A stretch of DNA of 64,000 bases, from the NCBI RefSeq assembly GCF_013377255.1, contig NZ_CP016614.1, positions 1,372,501-1,436,500 of the forward strand, written 5' to 3'. Made by a program: the position numbers and the translations under genes. A model generated the notes under the pieces. That model saw only the letters and a list, made by a program, of their open reading frames with translations. It did not search any database and was not told the origin of the DNA. The DNA is from Mannheimia granulomatis (GTDB taxonomy: Bacteria; Pseudomonadota; Gammaproteobacteria; Enterobacterales; Pasteurellaceae). Shown here piece after piece: positions 17,996-25,013 of the stretch (positions are counted from its first letter, which is position 1; each line of letters begins with the position of its first letter).

Positions 17996-19009
17996 TTATC
18001 GGATTAAAAACGGGGGATACTCTGCCAAATCTCCGCGTAAATGTCGAGCAAGCAACATCGCTTGAATATATGGGAGCAAACCGATTTCTACCTCTTCTTG
18101 TAAATAAGGATGCATGATTTTTTCCTGCTTTTTGGTTTGCCACGCTTGAAAAATCAATTTGCGTGCTTCGGGTTTTAAAATCACCGCACCGCCAGCTTCA
18201 TAAATAAAATCATCTGGTTTGATTTGGCGGCGGTTAATCAGCGACAGCACCATTCTATCCACCCACCACGCGCGGAATTCTTCCAAAATATCCTGCGCCA
18301 AACTGTCTCGGCCCGGTCGATCGGCATGTAGAAAACCGACTTGCGGATCCAACCCCACACCTTGCAATGCCCCACTGATATCTTTGCCTAAAACACTGTA
18401 TAGGAATGACAAAAGCGCATTGACGCCATCACGAGGAGGACGACGATTTCTCCCATCAAACGTAAAACCACACTGATCACTTAAAAGATGATGGAACACA
18501 CCAAAATATCGGGAAGCTGCTTCGCCTTCAATACCCCGAATCAGATCTAAATTATCCGCTTTTTGCAGCTGCTTGAGGCTGATATTCAATGCGCTAATTG
18601 CATTTTCTACGGGTTCACAGTCTCCATGATTACGCAAGCGGCGTTGCAACACGCGTTTTGATGCTTGGATTTTCGCCGCAATAATGTTGCGGGCAATCGA
18701 AATCGGGGTTTCTTCTGAGCGTCTATACTGCGCCCGCCGCAAAAGCACATTTCCACTCTGCCGCCCTTGCAAGCGGGCTAAAAAGCGGCCATTTTCGCTA
18801 AAAAACGCGACATTGACGTTATTTTCCCCACAAAACCCCAATAAAAACAGCGATACCAGCACATTACCAAAACAGAAAATATGCCCCATCGAATGCACCG
18901 GCAACTGCGCCACTTTTTTGCGCTCTTGCTCCACCACCAAAGTTTCGCGTTCTTTGTGGAGATAACTGCCTTGGGTAGTGATGTAGAGGGTATTTTGCAG
19001 CTTGCGCAT
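17996..19009 (-). CDS. cas1: CRISPR-associated integrase Cas1 (type I-C)
   Basis: Cas1 is the metal-dependent integrase that inserts new spacers at the leader end. It has 337 residues. The N-terminal beta domain starts MRKLQNTLYITTQGSYLHKE. The catalytic residues of the helical domain are visible: E161 in RGIEGEAASRYF, H228 in VGFLHADRPGR and D240 in SLAQDILEEFR. The ribosome site CAAAGGAG lies 13-16 nt upstream. It is separated from cas4 by the 572-residue accessory gene, whereas these genes normally abut. A Haemophilus-type uptake motif lies 24 nt before the start. Confidence 0.96.
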   Translation of the reverse strand: MRKLQNTLYITTQGSYLHKERETLVVEQERKKVAQLPVHSMGHIFCFGNVLVSLFLLGFCGENNVNVAFFSENGRFLARLQGRQSGNVLLRRAQYRRSEETPISIARNIIAAKIQASKRVLQRRLRNHGDCEPVENAISALNISLKQLQKADNLDLIRGIEGEAASRYFGVFHHLLSDQCGFTFDGRNRRPPRDGVNALLSFLYSVLGKDISGALQGVGLDPQVGFLHADRPGRDSLAQDILEEFRAWWVDRMVLSLINRRQIKPDDFIYEAGGAVILKPEARKLIFQAWQTKKQEKIMHPYLQEEVEIGLLPYIQAMLLARHLRGDLAEYPPFLIR

Positions 19010-19033
19010 GGTTGGAAAACTCCTTTGATTTTG

Positions 19034-19042
19034 ACCGCACTT
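19034..19042 (-). repeat. Haemophilus-type (Hin) uptake signal core before cas1
   Basis: The nine-base core AAGTGCGGT is followed by CAAAATC on the minus strand, extending toward the longer Hin consensus (core plus CAAAATT as I recall it). The rest of the window uses the Apl dialect (ACAAGCGGT), so this copy is foreign in style. Confidence 0.75.
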
Positions 19043-19054
19043 TTGCGTTTAGTT

Positions 19055-19119
19055 GATACTCCACTAAAATAGTGACTTGCGTACAAATATTCTAAATATT
19101 AAATGATTAGTGGAGTATC
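19055..19119. repeat. 13-bp inverted repeat between accessory gene and cas1
   Basis: GATACTCCACTAA (19055-19067) and its exact complement TTAGTGGAGTATC (19107-19119) enclose 39 nt. The first arm can instead form a short hairpin (CACTA at 19062-19066 with TAGTG at 19070-19074). The two structures exclude each other. The outer arm lies within the last codons of the accessory gene. Confidence 0.8.
19097..19109. repeat. Direct repeat, left copy, bounding the cas4-cas1 insert
   Basis: TATTAAATGATTA is repeated exactly at 20832-20844. The pair encloses the whole 572-residue gene, and its stop codon lies inside this copy. Confidence 0.8.
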
Positions 19120-20817
19120 CCAAAATGTCCATTTCGATGTAAAGAAAGATCTATTCATACAACGAATAGATGTATTAAACATGAATGAAACTCTTGCACC
19201 ATTTAACATTTCCCACTCTTTCGCTGGACCAAGGGTGCTGCCTAGATTATCAGAAGATTTCTGGATTTCTTTAATTAAATAATCTTGAACATTTTTTATA
19301 TCTGAAAAATCAATTAAGGCATTGTTATAATCCATATTATAAAAATCTTTATTCTTAAAATAGGATATTCTCCCTTGAAGCAGGTTTCTGAAAGTATTCC
19401 ATTCATACATTGATATACCATTTTTAGTACACATATCCAGATTCTCAATAGAATGTAGTAGAATAAATCTACAATTTCTTTCTATATTTAGCTTGCCAAT
19501 AATTTTTTTCCCAAGCCTTGATATAAGACGTTCCCTAACTTTTACTGTTAATATTTTTGACCTTAATGAGCATAATTGCTCTACGCCATGATTTAATGAT
19601 TCATTTCTGCAATACTCATTAAATTCATCTCTAAAAAAAGTATGTATCGTAGTTATTCTATGCTTAATTTGACAAAAATAAATTAGATTAGATATCTTAT
19701 CGTAAATAATAACATCTGCATCATATTTCTCTTTAGGATCATTTACACCATCTGTTACCACAAATCGATCACTACTGAGTTTATCTTTCAAATACTTTAG
19801 AACATACCCATTCTCAAACCATTTACCCACTTTCTTCATATTGGTTAAATAACCAGATGAAACTGTTTTAATTGCAAACTTTAAATTAATATCATTTATT
19901 TTTATCAGGCCGTTGTCTAATTCCGTTGCTATTCGATCATGTTCACACACTCCTAAATCATTCATAACTTTAAAAAGCAGCTTAATCTCATTTTCATAAA
20001 ACCCAAATTTACTTAACTTACATTTATCAATAGTTAACTTCTGGTTATGTATAGTCTCAACACTATGTTGATCAATACCATGTTGAAAAGATAAAAAAGA
20101 AACTATCTCGACCAAACTTCTCATATCTGAAAAAATTTTACTATCGTTATAATCCAAATATTCTATATAATCCGGATGAAAACTTATGTATTTATCTAAA
20201 ATCACATCTATAAAATTATGAAATAAATCAGAATTTCTTGAGGTTACAATCCCACTAATTTCTTTTCTAAAAATTAAATCAGAAAAATGACTTTGTTGGG
20301 CAAAGTATCGAGAAAACCAAACCATTTTATAAGAATCTAGGTATTCTTCATTTATTTTATACTTTCTATTACCAGATTTTTCTATAGCTCCCAACAAAAC
20401 ATAGAAAACAAATTCACTGAAAGCATAAAAAGCATAAAGGCTAACTAAATTTTGATATGATAATTTATCCCAGCCAGGAAGATTGTTTTTAACCAAATCC
20501 TCCTTTATTCTTTCACGATAATCATTTTCTATAAATTTGTAATTATCAATGATTTGTTCTTTCCCCTCACTATTTAATACATATGAATTTATTCCAAATC
20601 TTTCTATCTGCCTACTAACAAAACATTTTCTATCTCTTAAACTAGATAAAGTATATTTTTTAAGCATACATAAATTTCTTCCCAAGTCGATTGGGAGGTA
20701 TTTTTTAATATCTGTTTCCGAGATTCCAATAGGGTTATTAATAAGTGATAAGATAAACGTCCTCTTTTCACGCTCTACCTCGTTTAAATTATTCATTAAG
20801 CATTCAAACCAATGCAT
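19099..20817 (-). CDS. Unassigned accessory protein with PD-(D/E)XK-like core, inserted in the cas operon
   Basis: I do not recognise this 572-residue protein as a named family. The N-terminus (about 15-95) looks like a winged-helix pair (EREKRTFILSLINNPIGISE, then CFVSRQIERFGINSYVLNSE). A long helical middle follows. Residues 330-420 resemble an Mrr/PD-(D/E)XK nuclease fold: E335 in GKWFENGYVL, D366/D368 in YDADVIIYD, then Q383-I-K385 in YFCQIKHR, and a helix LNHGVEQL. There is no signal peptide. It is much more AT-rich than the cas genes. It sits between cas4 and cas1 and is bounded by a 13-bp direct repeat. A defence nuclease or a CRISPR helper is plausible, but function is unknown. The start at 20817 is uncertain (20796 is possible). 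Confidence 0.8.
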   Translation of the reverse strand: MHWFECLMNNLNEVEREKRTFILSLINNPIGISETDIKKYLPIDLGRNLCMLKKYTLSSLRDRKCFVSRQIERFGINSYVLNSEGKEQIIDNYKFIENDYRERIKEDLVKNNLPGWDKLSYQNLVSLYAFYAFSEFVFYVLLGAIEKSGNRKYKINEEYLDSYKMVWFSRYFAQQSHFSDLIFRKEISGIVTSRNSDLFHNFIDVILDKYISFHPDYIEYLDYNDSKIFSDMRSLVEIVSFLSFQHGIDQHSVETIHNQKLTIDKCKLSKFGFYENEIKLLFKVMNDLGVCEHDRIATELDNGLIKINDINLKFAIKTVSSGYLTNMKKVGKWFENGYVLKYLKDKLSSDRFVVTDGVNDPKEKYDADVIIYDKISNLIYFCQIKHRITTIHTFFRDEFNEYCRNESLNHGVEQLCSLRSKILTVKVRERLISRLGKKIIGKLNIERNCRFILLHSIENLDMCTKNGISMYEWNTFRNLLQGRISYFKNKDFYNMDYNNALIDFSDIKNVQDYLIKEIQKSSDNLGSTLGPAKEWEMLNGARVSFMFNTSIRCMNRSFFTSKWTFWDTPLII

Positions 20818-20831
20818 AGCCCAATTCCCTG

Positions 20832-20844
20832 TATTAAATGATTA
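20832..20844. repeat. Direct repeat, right copy, bounding the cas4-cas1 insert
   Basis: This TATTAAATGATTA is identical to 19097-19109. It lies 14 nt upstream of the accessory gene's start and 19 nt past the cas4 stop. Confidence 0.8.
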
Positions 20845-20863
20845 AATAAGATGAATACCTGAT

Positions 20864-21520
20864 TTATTCAAATAATCTCTCCACATACCCCACCGACCTA
20901 TCTTTCTCCAACAACTTCGGCTGGCAAATCTCCAAGAGCGAGCAGGCTTTGCAATGTTTGCCGTATTCGGGTGGTGGGGTTTTACCACTCTTTAACAGTT
21001 CGCGGACTTGGGCAATGGTGTCCAGCGTTTGTTTTCTCAGGCCGTCTGAAAACACCACCCGCACGCGATGGCGGGTTTGCATATACCACAGTGCGCCTTC
21101 TTCGATGGTTTGCCCCGTCATTTCTTCCAAACACAGTGCTTGGGCGCAGAGTTGGATTTCGTCGATGGCGGTGGGTTTGGGCTTGCCGCGTTTGTATTCC
21201 ACAGGTTTCAGACGGCCTGTTTTTAAGTCGTGTTCGACCATATCGGCAATGCCTGTGAGCCCCAAGCGTTCGGCGGAGAGATGCACGCTGCGTTCATAGC
21301 GCACGCCTTTGCGGGTTTCGGGTTCGCCGCCATCAACGCGTTCATGCAACACGCGGCCTTGGGCGGTGAGATAGTTTTCTGCCCACGCCTGTTCGTTGTG
21401 TATCAACGCACATTGACGCGGGCAGAAGGCGTGGTGTTGCAGGGCGGAAAGGGAAACGATGAAAGCTTCGCTTTCCGCCACAAGCGGTCGGTTTTGCTCG
21501 GTTTTTTGCAAATTTGGCAT
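20864..21520 (-). CDS. cas4: CRISPR-associated exonuclease Cas4 (type I-C)
   Basis: Cas4 is an iron-sulfur nuclease that trims prespacers and selects their PAM orientation with Cas1-Cas2. It has 218 residues. The N-terminal cluster ligand is C33 (with C37) in HHAFCPRQCALIH. The RecB-like core GLTGIADMVEHD and PVEYKRGKPK gives the catalytic D, E and K. The C-terminal cysteines are in HCKACSLLEIC. The start codon overlaps the cas7 stop by one base (TAATG). The gene carries two Neisseria-type uptake motifs (21039-21050, 21207-21218) and one Apl-type USS (21480-21489). Confidence 0.95.
   Translation of the reverse strand: MPNLQKTEQNRPLVAESEAFIVSLSALQHHAFCPRQCALIHNEQAWAENYLTAQGRVLHERVDGGEPETRKGVRYERSVHLSAERLGLTGIADMVEHDLKTGRLKPVEYKRGKPKPTAIDEIQLCAQALCLEEMTGQTIEEGALWYMQTRHRVRVVFSDGLRKQTLDTIAQVRELLKSGKTPPPEYGKHCKACSLLEICQPKLLEKDRSVGYVERLFE
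21039..21050 (+). repeat. Neisseria-type DNA uptake sequence in cas4
   Basis: Exact AGGCCGTCTGAA, the AG-dialect DUS of Neisseria as I recall it. Core GCCGTCTGAA. Confidence 0.9.
21207..21218 (-). repeat. Neisseria-type DNA uptake sequence in cas4
   Basis: Exact AGGCCGTCTGAA on the minus strand. Confidence 0.9.
21480..21489 (+). repeat. Apl-type uptake signal in cas4
   Basis: Exact ACAAGCGGTC, the dialect of the rest of this genome, within the first codons of cas4. Confidence 0.85.
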
Positions 21521-22383
21521 TACAGCAGCTCTTGAATTTCCACGCCGTTTAGGCCGTCTGAATCAATGCTGATGGTGTAGTCGCCAAATTCGGTTGCCGG
21601 TGTGCCGCTTTCGCCATTGACGCGCTCGACTTTCACGCGTTCAAACAATTTATGGGCAGGCTCATTGCCCAAAGGGCTTTGGTGTTTGAACACAATCAGT
21701 TTGCGTGCCGCCATTTCGCCACGCGCGGCAGAGCGGTCGTGTTCGAACATCAGTTGCAGGGCTTGCCACAGTTTTGCCACGTCTTCATCGGAAAAGCCTG
21801 TTTTGCCTGCAAGGTTGGCAGAAATAAAGCCATGCACGCGGTAGAGTGCGTAAGGCACGATGTATTTGCGCCCCATCGTGCGTTCTTTTTCCAAGTCTTT
21901 TTCGTTGGTTACCGCCATGCGGGTGATGGAAACTTCGAGCGGAATAATCGGGTCGATGGATTGGGCGAATGCCAGTTGTACAGGGCCGCGCACTTGTCCG
22001 CTATTAACTTCGGTGGTCATCACCGCGCCAAAGGTGCGAATGTCAAAGAAGTTTTTGCACATCCACGCAGTGATGTCGCGGGCTTTGGCTTCGTCTTTGG
22101 GCAATTTTTTGGCTTCTGATTCAATGCCTAAGGCTTCATAAGCACGTTTGTTTTGCAGGTTTAATACGCTTTTTTCTTTAACGTAAATTTCATAGCCCGC
22201 TTGGTTTTCGCTGCTGATTTCAATGAAATTGCGGATTTTGCGTTTCAAGCACACATCGGTTACCAAGCCTTTGCTGGATTCCGGGTCAAGGCGCGGCATA
22301 TTGCCTGCGTCCGGGTCGCCGTTGGGATTACCGTTTTTCACGTCAAACAAATAAACAAATTCATAGCGGTTTTGGATGGACAT
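21520..22383 (-). CDS. cas7: Cascade backbone protein Cas7 (Csd2, type I-C)
   Basis: Cas7 polymerises along the crRNA to form the I-C Cascade backbone. It has 287 residues. The start at 22383 was chosen because GGAGAAAATT precedes it and MSIQNRYEFVYLFDVKNGNPNGDPDAGNMPRLD is the standard Csd2 beginning; the longer frame to 22428 would overlap cas8c. The glycine-rich NPNGDPD motif and VRGPVQLAFAQSIDPI are characteristic. It begins 10 nt after the cas8c stop, and cas4 overlaps its end. It contains one AGGCCGTCTGAA (21551-21562). Confidence 0.96.
   Translation of the reverse strand: MSIQNRYEFVYLFDVKNGNPNGDPDAGNMPRLDPESSKGLVTDVCLKRKIRNFIEISSENQAGYEIYVKEKSVLNLQNKRAYEALGIESEAKKLPKDEAKARDITAWMCKNFFDIRTFGAVMTTEVNSGQVRGPVQLAFAQSIDPIIPLEVSITRMAVTNEKDLEKERTMGRKYIVPYALYRVHGFISANLAGKTGFSDEDVAKLWQALQLMFEHDRSAARGEMAARKLIVFKHQSPLGNEPAHKLFERVKVERVNGESGTPATEFGDYTISIDSDGLNGVEIQELL
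21551..21562 (+). repeat. Neisseria-type DNA uptake sequence in cas7
   Basis: Exact AGGCCGTCTGAA, near the 3' end of cas7. Confidence 0.9.
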
Positions 22384-22393
22384 AATTTTCTCC

Positions 22394-24268
22394 TTAACTT
22401 TCATCGTCTTCAGTATTTCCGTCATCACTCAAGTAATTAGCTTGCTCAATATCATCAGGAATATTTTTATCTTCCTGCTTGCTGTATTTTTTAAATCTTT
22501 GTTGATAATATCCAACTACAAATCGCCCTTGCTCTTCTAAAGACAAATGGCGAGGAAACGGAGTTTCAGCATCAAAAACACCTATAATTTCCCCCACCTT
22601 TCCCTCAAGCCAATTTGCTAGTTTTTTAGAATCTCCTTTTACCCATTTGGCTTTTTTGCCTTTTCTTAGGCTAGAAATATGAGTACGGTAGTTGTCCAAT
22701 AATAATGGAAAAGTGCTGTGCGGCGAACTGGATGCTCCACCATAAAATTTGTCTCTAACACCTGCATTCAATTCACCCAACGCTGAAGATTGTGCCAATT
22801 CAAGAATGGCAAACAAACGTCCTAAGCGATAAGGAATATCGTGGGTTTCTTCATTTAATCCCATTTTAAGCTCCTCTTTGTACAAACTGTTACGGTTAAT
22901 TACTGCTTTAATTACTGCGACACGCAATCCAGAGATATATCCGTCTGAACGGATACGACCAATCATTCTTGTCAGCATTGTTTTAGGATAAAAACAACCT
23001 GTTAAAATCGCTCGTGTATATTCTCCAGCCAACTGCGGAGGAATATCTTTGCTATCTGATTTTTTCAGACGGCCATTCGCATCTTTTCGTTTTGGTGCAG
23101 TTTCCAAAAGGATGCACCAAACTGATGGTGGCTTAGATTTCCAAGCCTTAGGCTCAATTATTAAATCTTCCCAATATTTAGCCAAATTCTCTGCCAACTG
23201 CCCGAAGGTAGTATCGAGCCAAAAACGAATGGAAATCCGCGCGGCATTCGGTGCCAAACCCAACACATAAAAACGGGTATCGGGCGATAACTCGGGGGCG
23301 ATTTCTTGTAACGGGCGACCTTTTGCCAGTTGTTCCAATACATGAAAGACCTTTTCTGCTTCTTGCTCGTCATCAGGCGGCGTGAGTACTTTTGCAAAAA
23401 AGTCTTCAGAATTGACCGCTTGTGTCGCGTTTTCTGCCGCTTCAGCCCAAAAAACTGTGCTGGTATCGCCAATCATCAGGCAATGCCCATTCTCACGGCG
23501 TAGCAAATAATTAAGCGCAGTGGTGTAAGCAAACGCGGAAATTTCCGATACAGGGGCATTTGCACCCTGCTCTTTTCCGAATGAAGAAAATGCTTCTTTG
23601 TTAAACGAAACAATCATTTTCTCTGCTTTTCCACCGTCTACATTTTTAATTACAGGGTGCTTTTCTGCAACTTTGGAGAATTGCCCTGTAAGCAAACAAA
23701 AACCATCTGGAATTTCTTCGCCTTCTATTTGCTGATTCCATAGCCTCAAAGACTCTTTTCGTTGATGAATATATCCAGATTCGCCATCCAGTTTAAAAAC
23801 CAAGTTAGCATCTAACATGTCCTTTTTGCATGGCGCATTATCAAACATCTCTGGTTGCCATAACTCTAAAAACTTTCTTAACGCAACCAAACCTTCATCT
23901 TCAGTTTGCTTCAATAAAGCTTCATGATAATCCCGAAAAGCCTTATAGCATTGAGCGGTTCTATCGGGATTTTTTGTCTCTTTAGCGGTTACACCCAATA
24001 AGTACTGACTATTCCCCCATAAAAATCTTGGCTTGATACTATTGCTGTCGGAACCTCCTATTCTGGGCACACTCATTAATTTCGGCTGCAGCTTTTTAGC
24101 ATCGGTTAAGTTTGGTACTACATCCACCAACTCACCCTTTGCATTCAGCACCAATACCCAGCCGATTTTTTCTTCACTGAATCCATAAGACGGCACTTTG
24201 GGATTGCCCATCTGATCGTTTTCAGCCGCCAAACGCGAGTAATAACGCGCCAATGCAGATAAAATCAT
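22394..24268 (-). CDS. cas8c: Cascade large subunit Cas8c (Csd1)
   Basis: Cas8c reads the PAM and recruits Cas3 in the I-C effector. In this subtype an internal start in the same gene is known to yield the small subunit (Cas11c). It has 624 residues. The start MILSALARYYSRLAAENDQMGNP and VPSYGFSEEKIGWVL are typical of Csd1. The C-terminal third is helical (LGRLFAILELAQSSALGELNAGVRDKFYGGASSSP), as expected of the Cas11-like region. The ATG overlaps the cas5 stop (ATGA). The gene contains one Neisseria-type core (23064-23073) and one Apl-type USS (23414-23423). Confidence 0.95.
   Translation of the reverse strand: MILSALARYYSRLAAENDQMGNPKVPSYGFSEEKIGWVLVLNAKGELVDVVPNLTDAKKLQPKLMSVPRIGGSDSNSIKPRFLWGNSQYLLGVTAKETKNPDRTAQCYKAFRDYHEALLKQTEDEGLVALRKFLELWQPEMFDNAPCKKDMLDANLVFKLDGESGYIHQRKESLRLWNQQIEGEEIPDGFCLLTGQFSKVAEKHPVIKNVDGGKAEKMIVSFNKEAFSSFGKEQGANAPVSEISAFAYTTALNYLLRRENGHCLMIGDTSTVFWAEAAENATQAVNSEDFFAKVLTPPDDEQEAEKVFHVLEQLAKGRPLQEIAPELSPDTRFYVLGLAPNAARISIRFWLDTTFGQLAENLAKYWEDLIIEPKAWKSKPPSVWCILLETAPKRKDANGRLKKSDSKDIPPQLAGEYTRAILTGCFYPKTMLTRMIGRIRSDGYISGLRVAVIKAVINRNSLYKEELKMGLNEETHDIPYRLGRLFAILELAQSSALGELNAGVRDKFYGGASSSPHSTFPLLLDNYRTHISSLRKGKKAKWVKGDSKKLANWLEGKVGEIIGVFDAETPFPRHLSLEEQGRFVVGYYQQRFKKYSKQEDKNIPDDIEQANYLSDDGNTEDDES
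23064..23073 (-). repeat. Neisseria-type DNA uptake core in cas8c
   Basis: Exact 10-mer GCCGTCTGAA on the minus strand; the 12-mer context is TGGCCGTCTGAA rather than AG. Confidence 0.85.
23414..23423 (-). repeat. Apl-type uptake signal in cas8c
   Basis: Exact ACAAGCGGTC on the minus strand. Confidence 0.85.
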
Positions 24269-24939
24269 TTTTTGACCTCCTCTGCATAAAACGGCGGCAC
24301 ATCAATCACGCCATCTTTTAATTCTGCGCGGAAAAAGTGCGGTGTATGCCCATTGTCAAAATCAATATCGTGCAACATCCAACCCAAATCACGATTGCGC
24401 TCGGCATCGCTTAATTCACACAATGGCAAAGGCTCATCGTCATCCACCAAAGCAAAAAGGGCAGGAAATTCACGCACGCCCATGCAAGGTTGCTGAAAAC
24501 ACTGCCCTTTTGCTGCACGGCGTTTGAACATCTCAATATGCTTGGTTATGTTGTCTTCCGCGCCGGCTTTATCCGTCAAAACACAATGCGCTTCAATCAC
24601 ATACGCCACATTTTTTAATACCGTTGCCGCGCGTTGCTGGCGGTCTTCTTCAATTAATGTATAAAGCTCCTGCGTATTTTTACGCTTCATCGCACCACTG
24701 ATTTTAGAAGCGGAAATTTTCCCGCCCAATTCATTGCGCCGCACCGATTCAAATTGAATCGGCTTGAGCACATAAATTTTATCAATTACCCAGCGAATGG
24801 CCGGCTTCCAGTGAATTGCCGACACAATCCCCCGCGCCGCAGAAGGCGTGATGACATCATAAGACACCCGCTCCACCTTCATTTCAGGACGAGTAAAACA
24901 GGCATAATCTGCCCAAATATGGAGGCGTACCCGATTCAT
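24265..24939 (-). CDS. cas5: Cascade subunit and crRNA-processing nuclease Cas5c (Cas5d)
   Basis: In type I-C this protein replaces Cas6: it cuts the pre-crRNA at the repeat hairpin and then caps the 5' handle. It has 224 residues. The start at 24939 follows AGGAGAACAAAAA, and MNRVRLHIWADYACFTRPEMKVERVSYDVITPSAARG is the typical Cas5d beginning. The glycine-poor RAMP fold continues to HTPHFFRAEL near the end. It is translationally coupled to cas8c by a 4-nt overlap. Upstream lies the OLD-family pseudogene rather than cas3, which is the usual neighbour. Confidence 0.95.
   Translation of the reverse strand: MNRVRLHIWADYACFTRPEMKVERVSYDVITPSAARGIVSAIHWKPAIRWVIDKIYVLKPIQFESVRRNELGGKISASKISGAMKRKNTQELYTLIEEDRQQRAATVLKNVAYVIEAHCVLTDKAGAEDNITKHIEMFKRRAAKGQCFQQPCMGVREFPALFALVDDDEPLPLCELSDAERNRDLGWMLHDIDFDNGHTPHFFRAELKDGVIDVPPFYAEEVKK
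24335..24343 (+). repeat. Haemophilus-type uptake core in cas5
   Basis: Exact AAGTGCGGT. It lies in coding sequence and could be chance, but it is the second such core in the cas locus. Confidence 0.5.
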
Positions 24940-24969
24940 TTTTTGTTCTCCTATGATTTTGTTAACCCA

Positions 24970-24989
24970 CACCTCCCCGAAGGGAGGTG
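24970..24989. terminator. Hairpin after the OLD-family pseudogene
   Basis: A perfect 8-bp GC-rich stem (CACCTCCC with GGGAGGTG) has a CGAA loop. It lies between the pseudogene stop and cas5. There is no U-tract, so it may stabilise or attenuate rather than end the message. Confidence 0.55.
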
Positions 24990-25013
24990 AATATTTATAA
25001 TTAATAAATCTAG

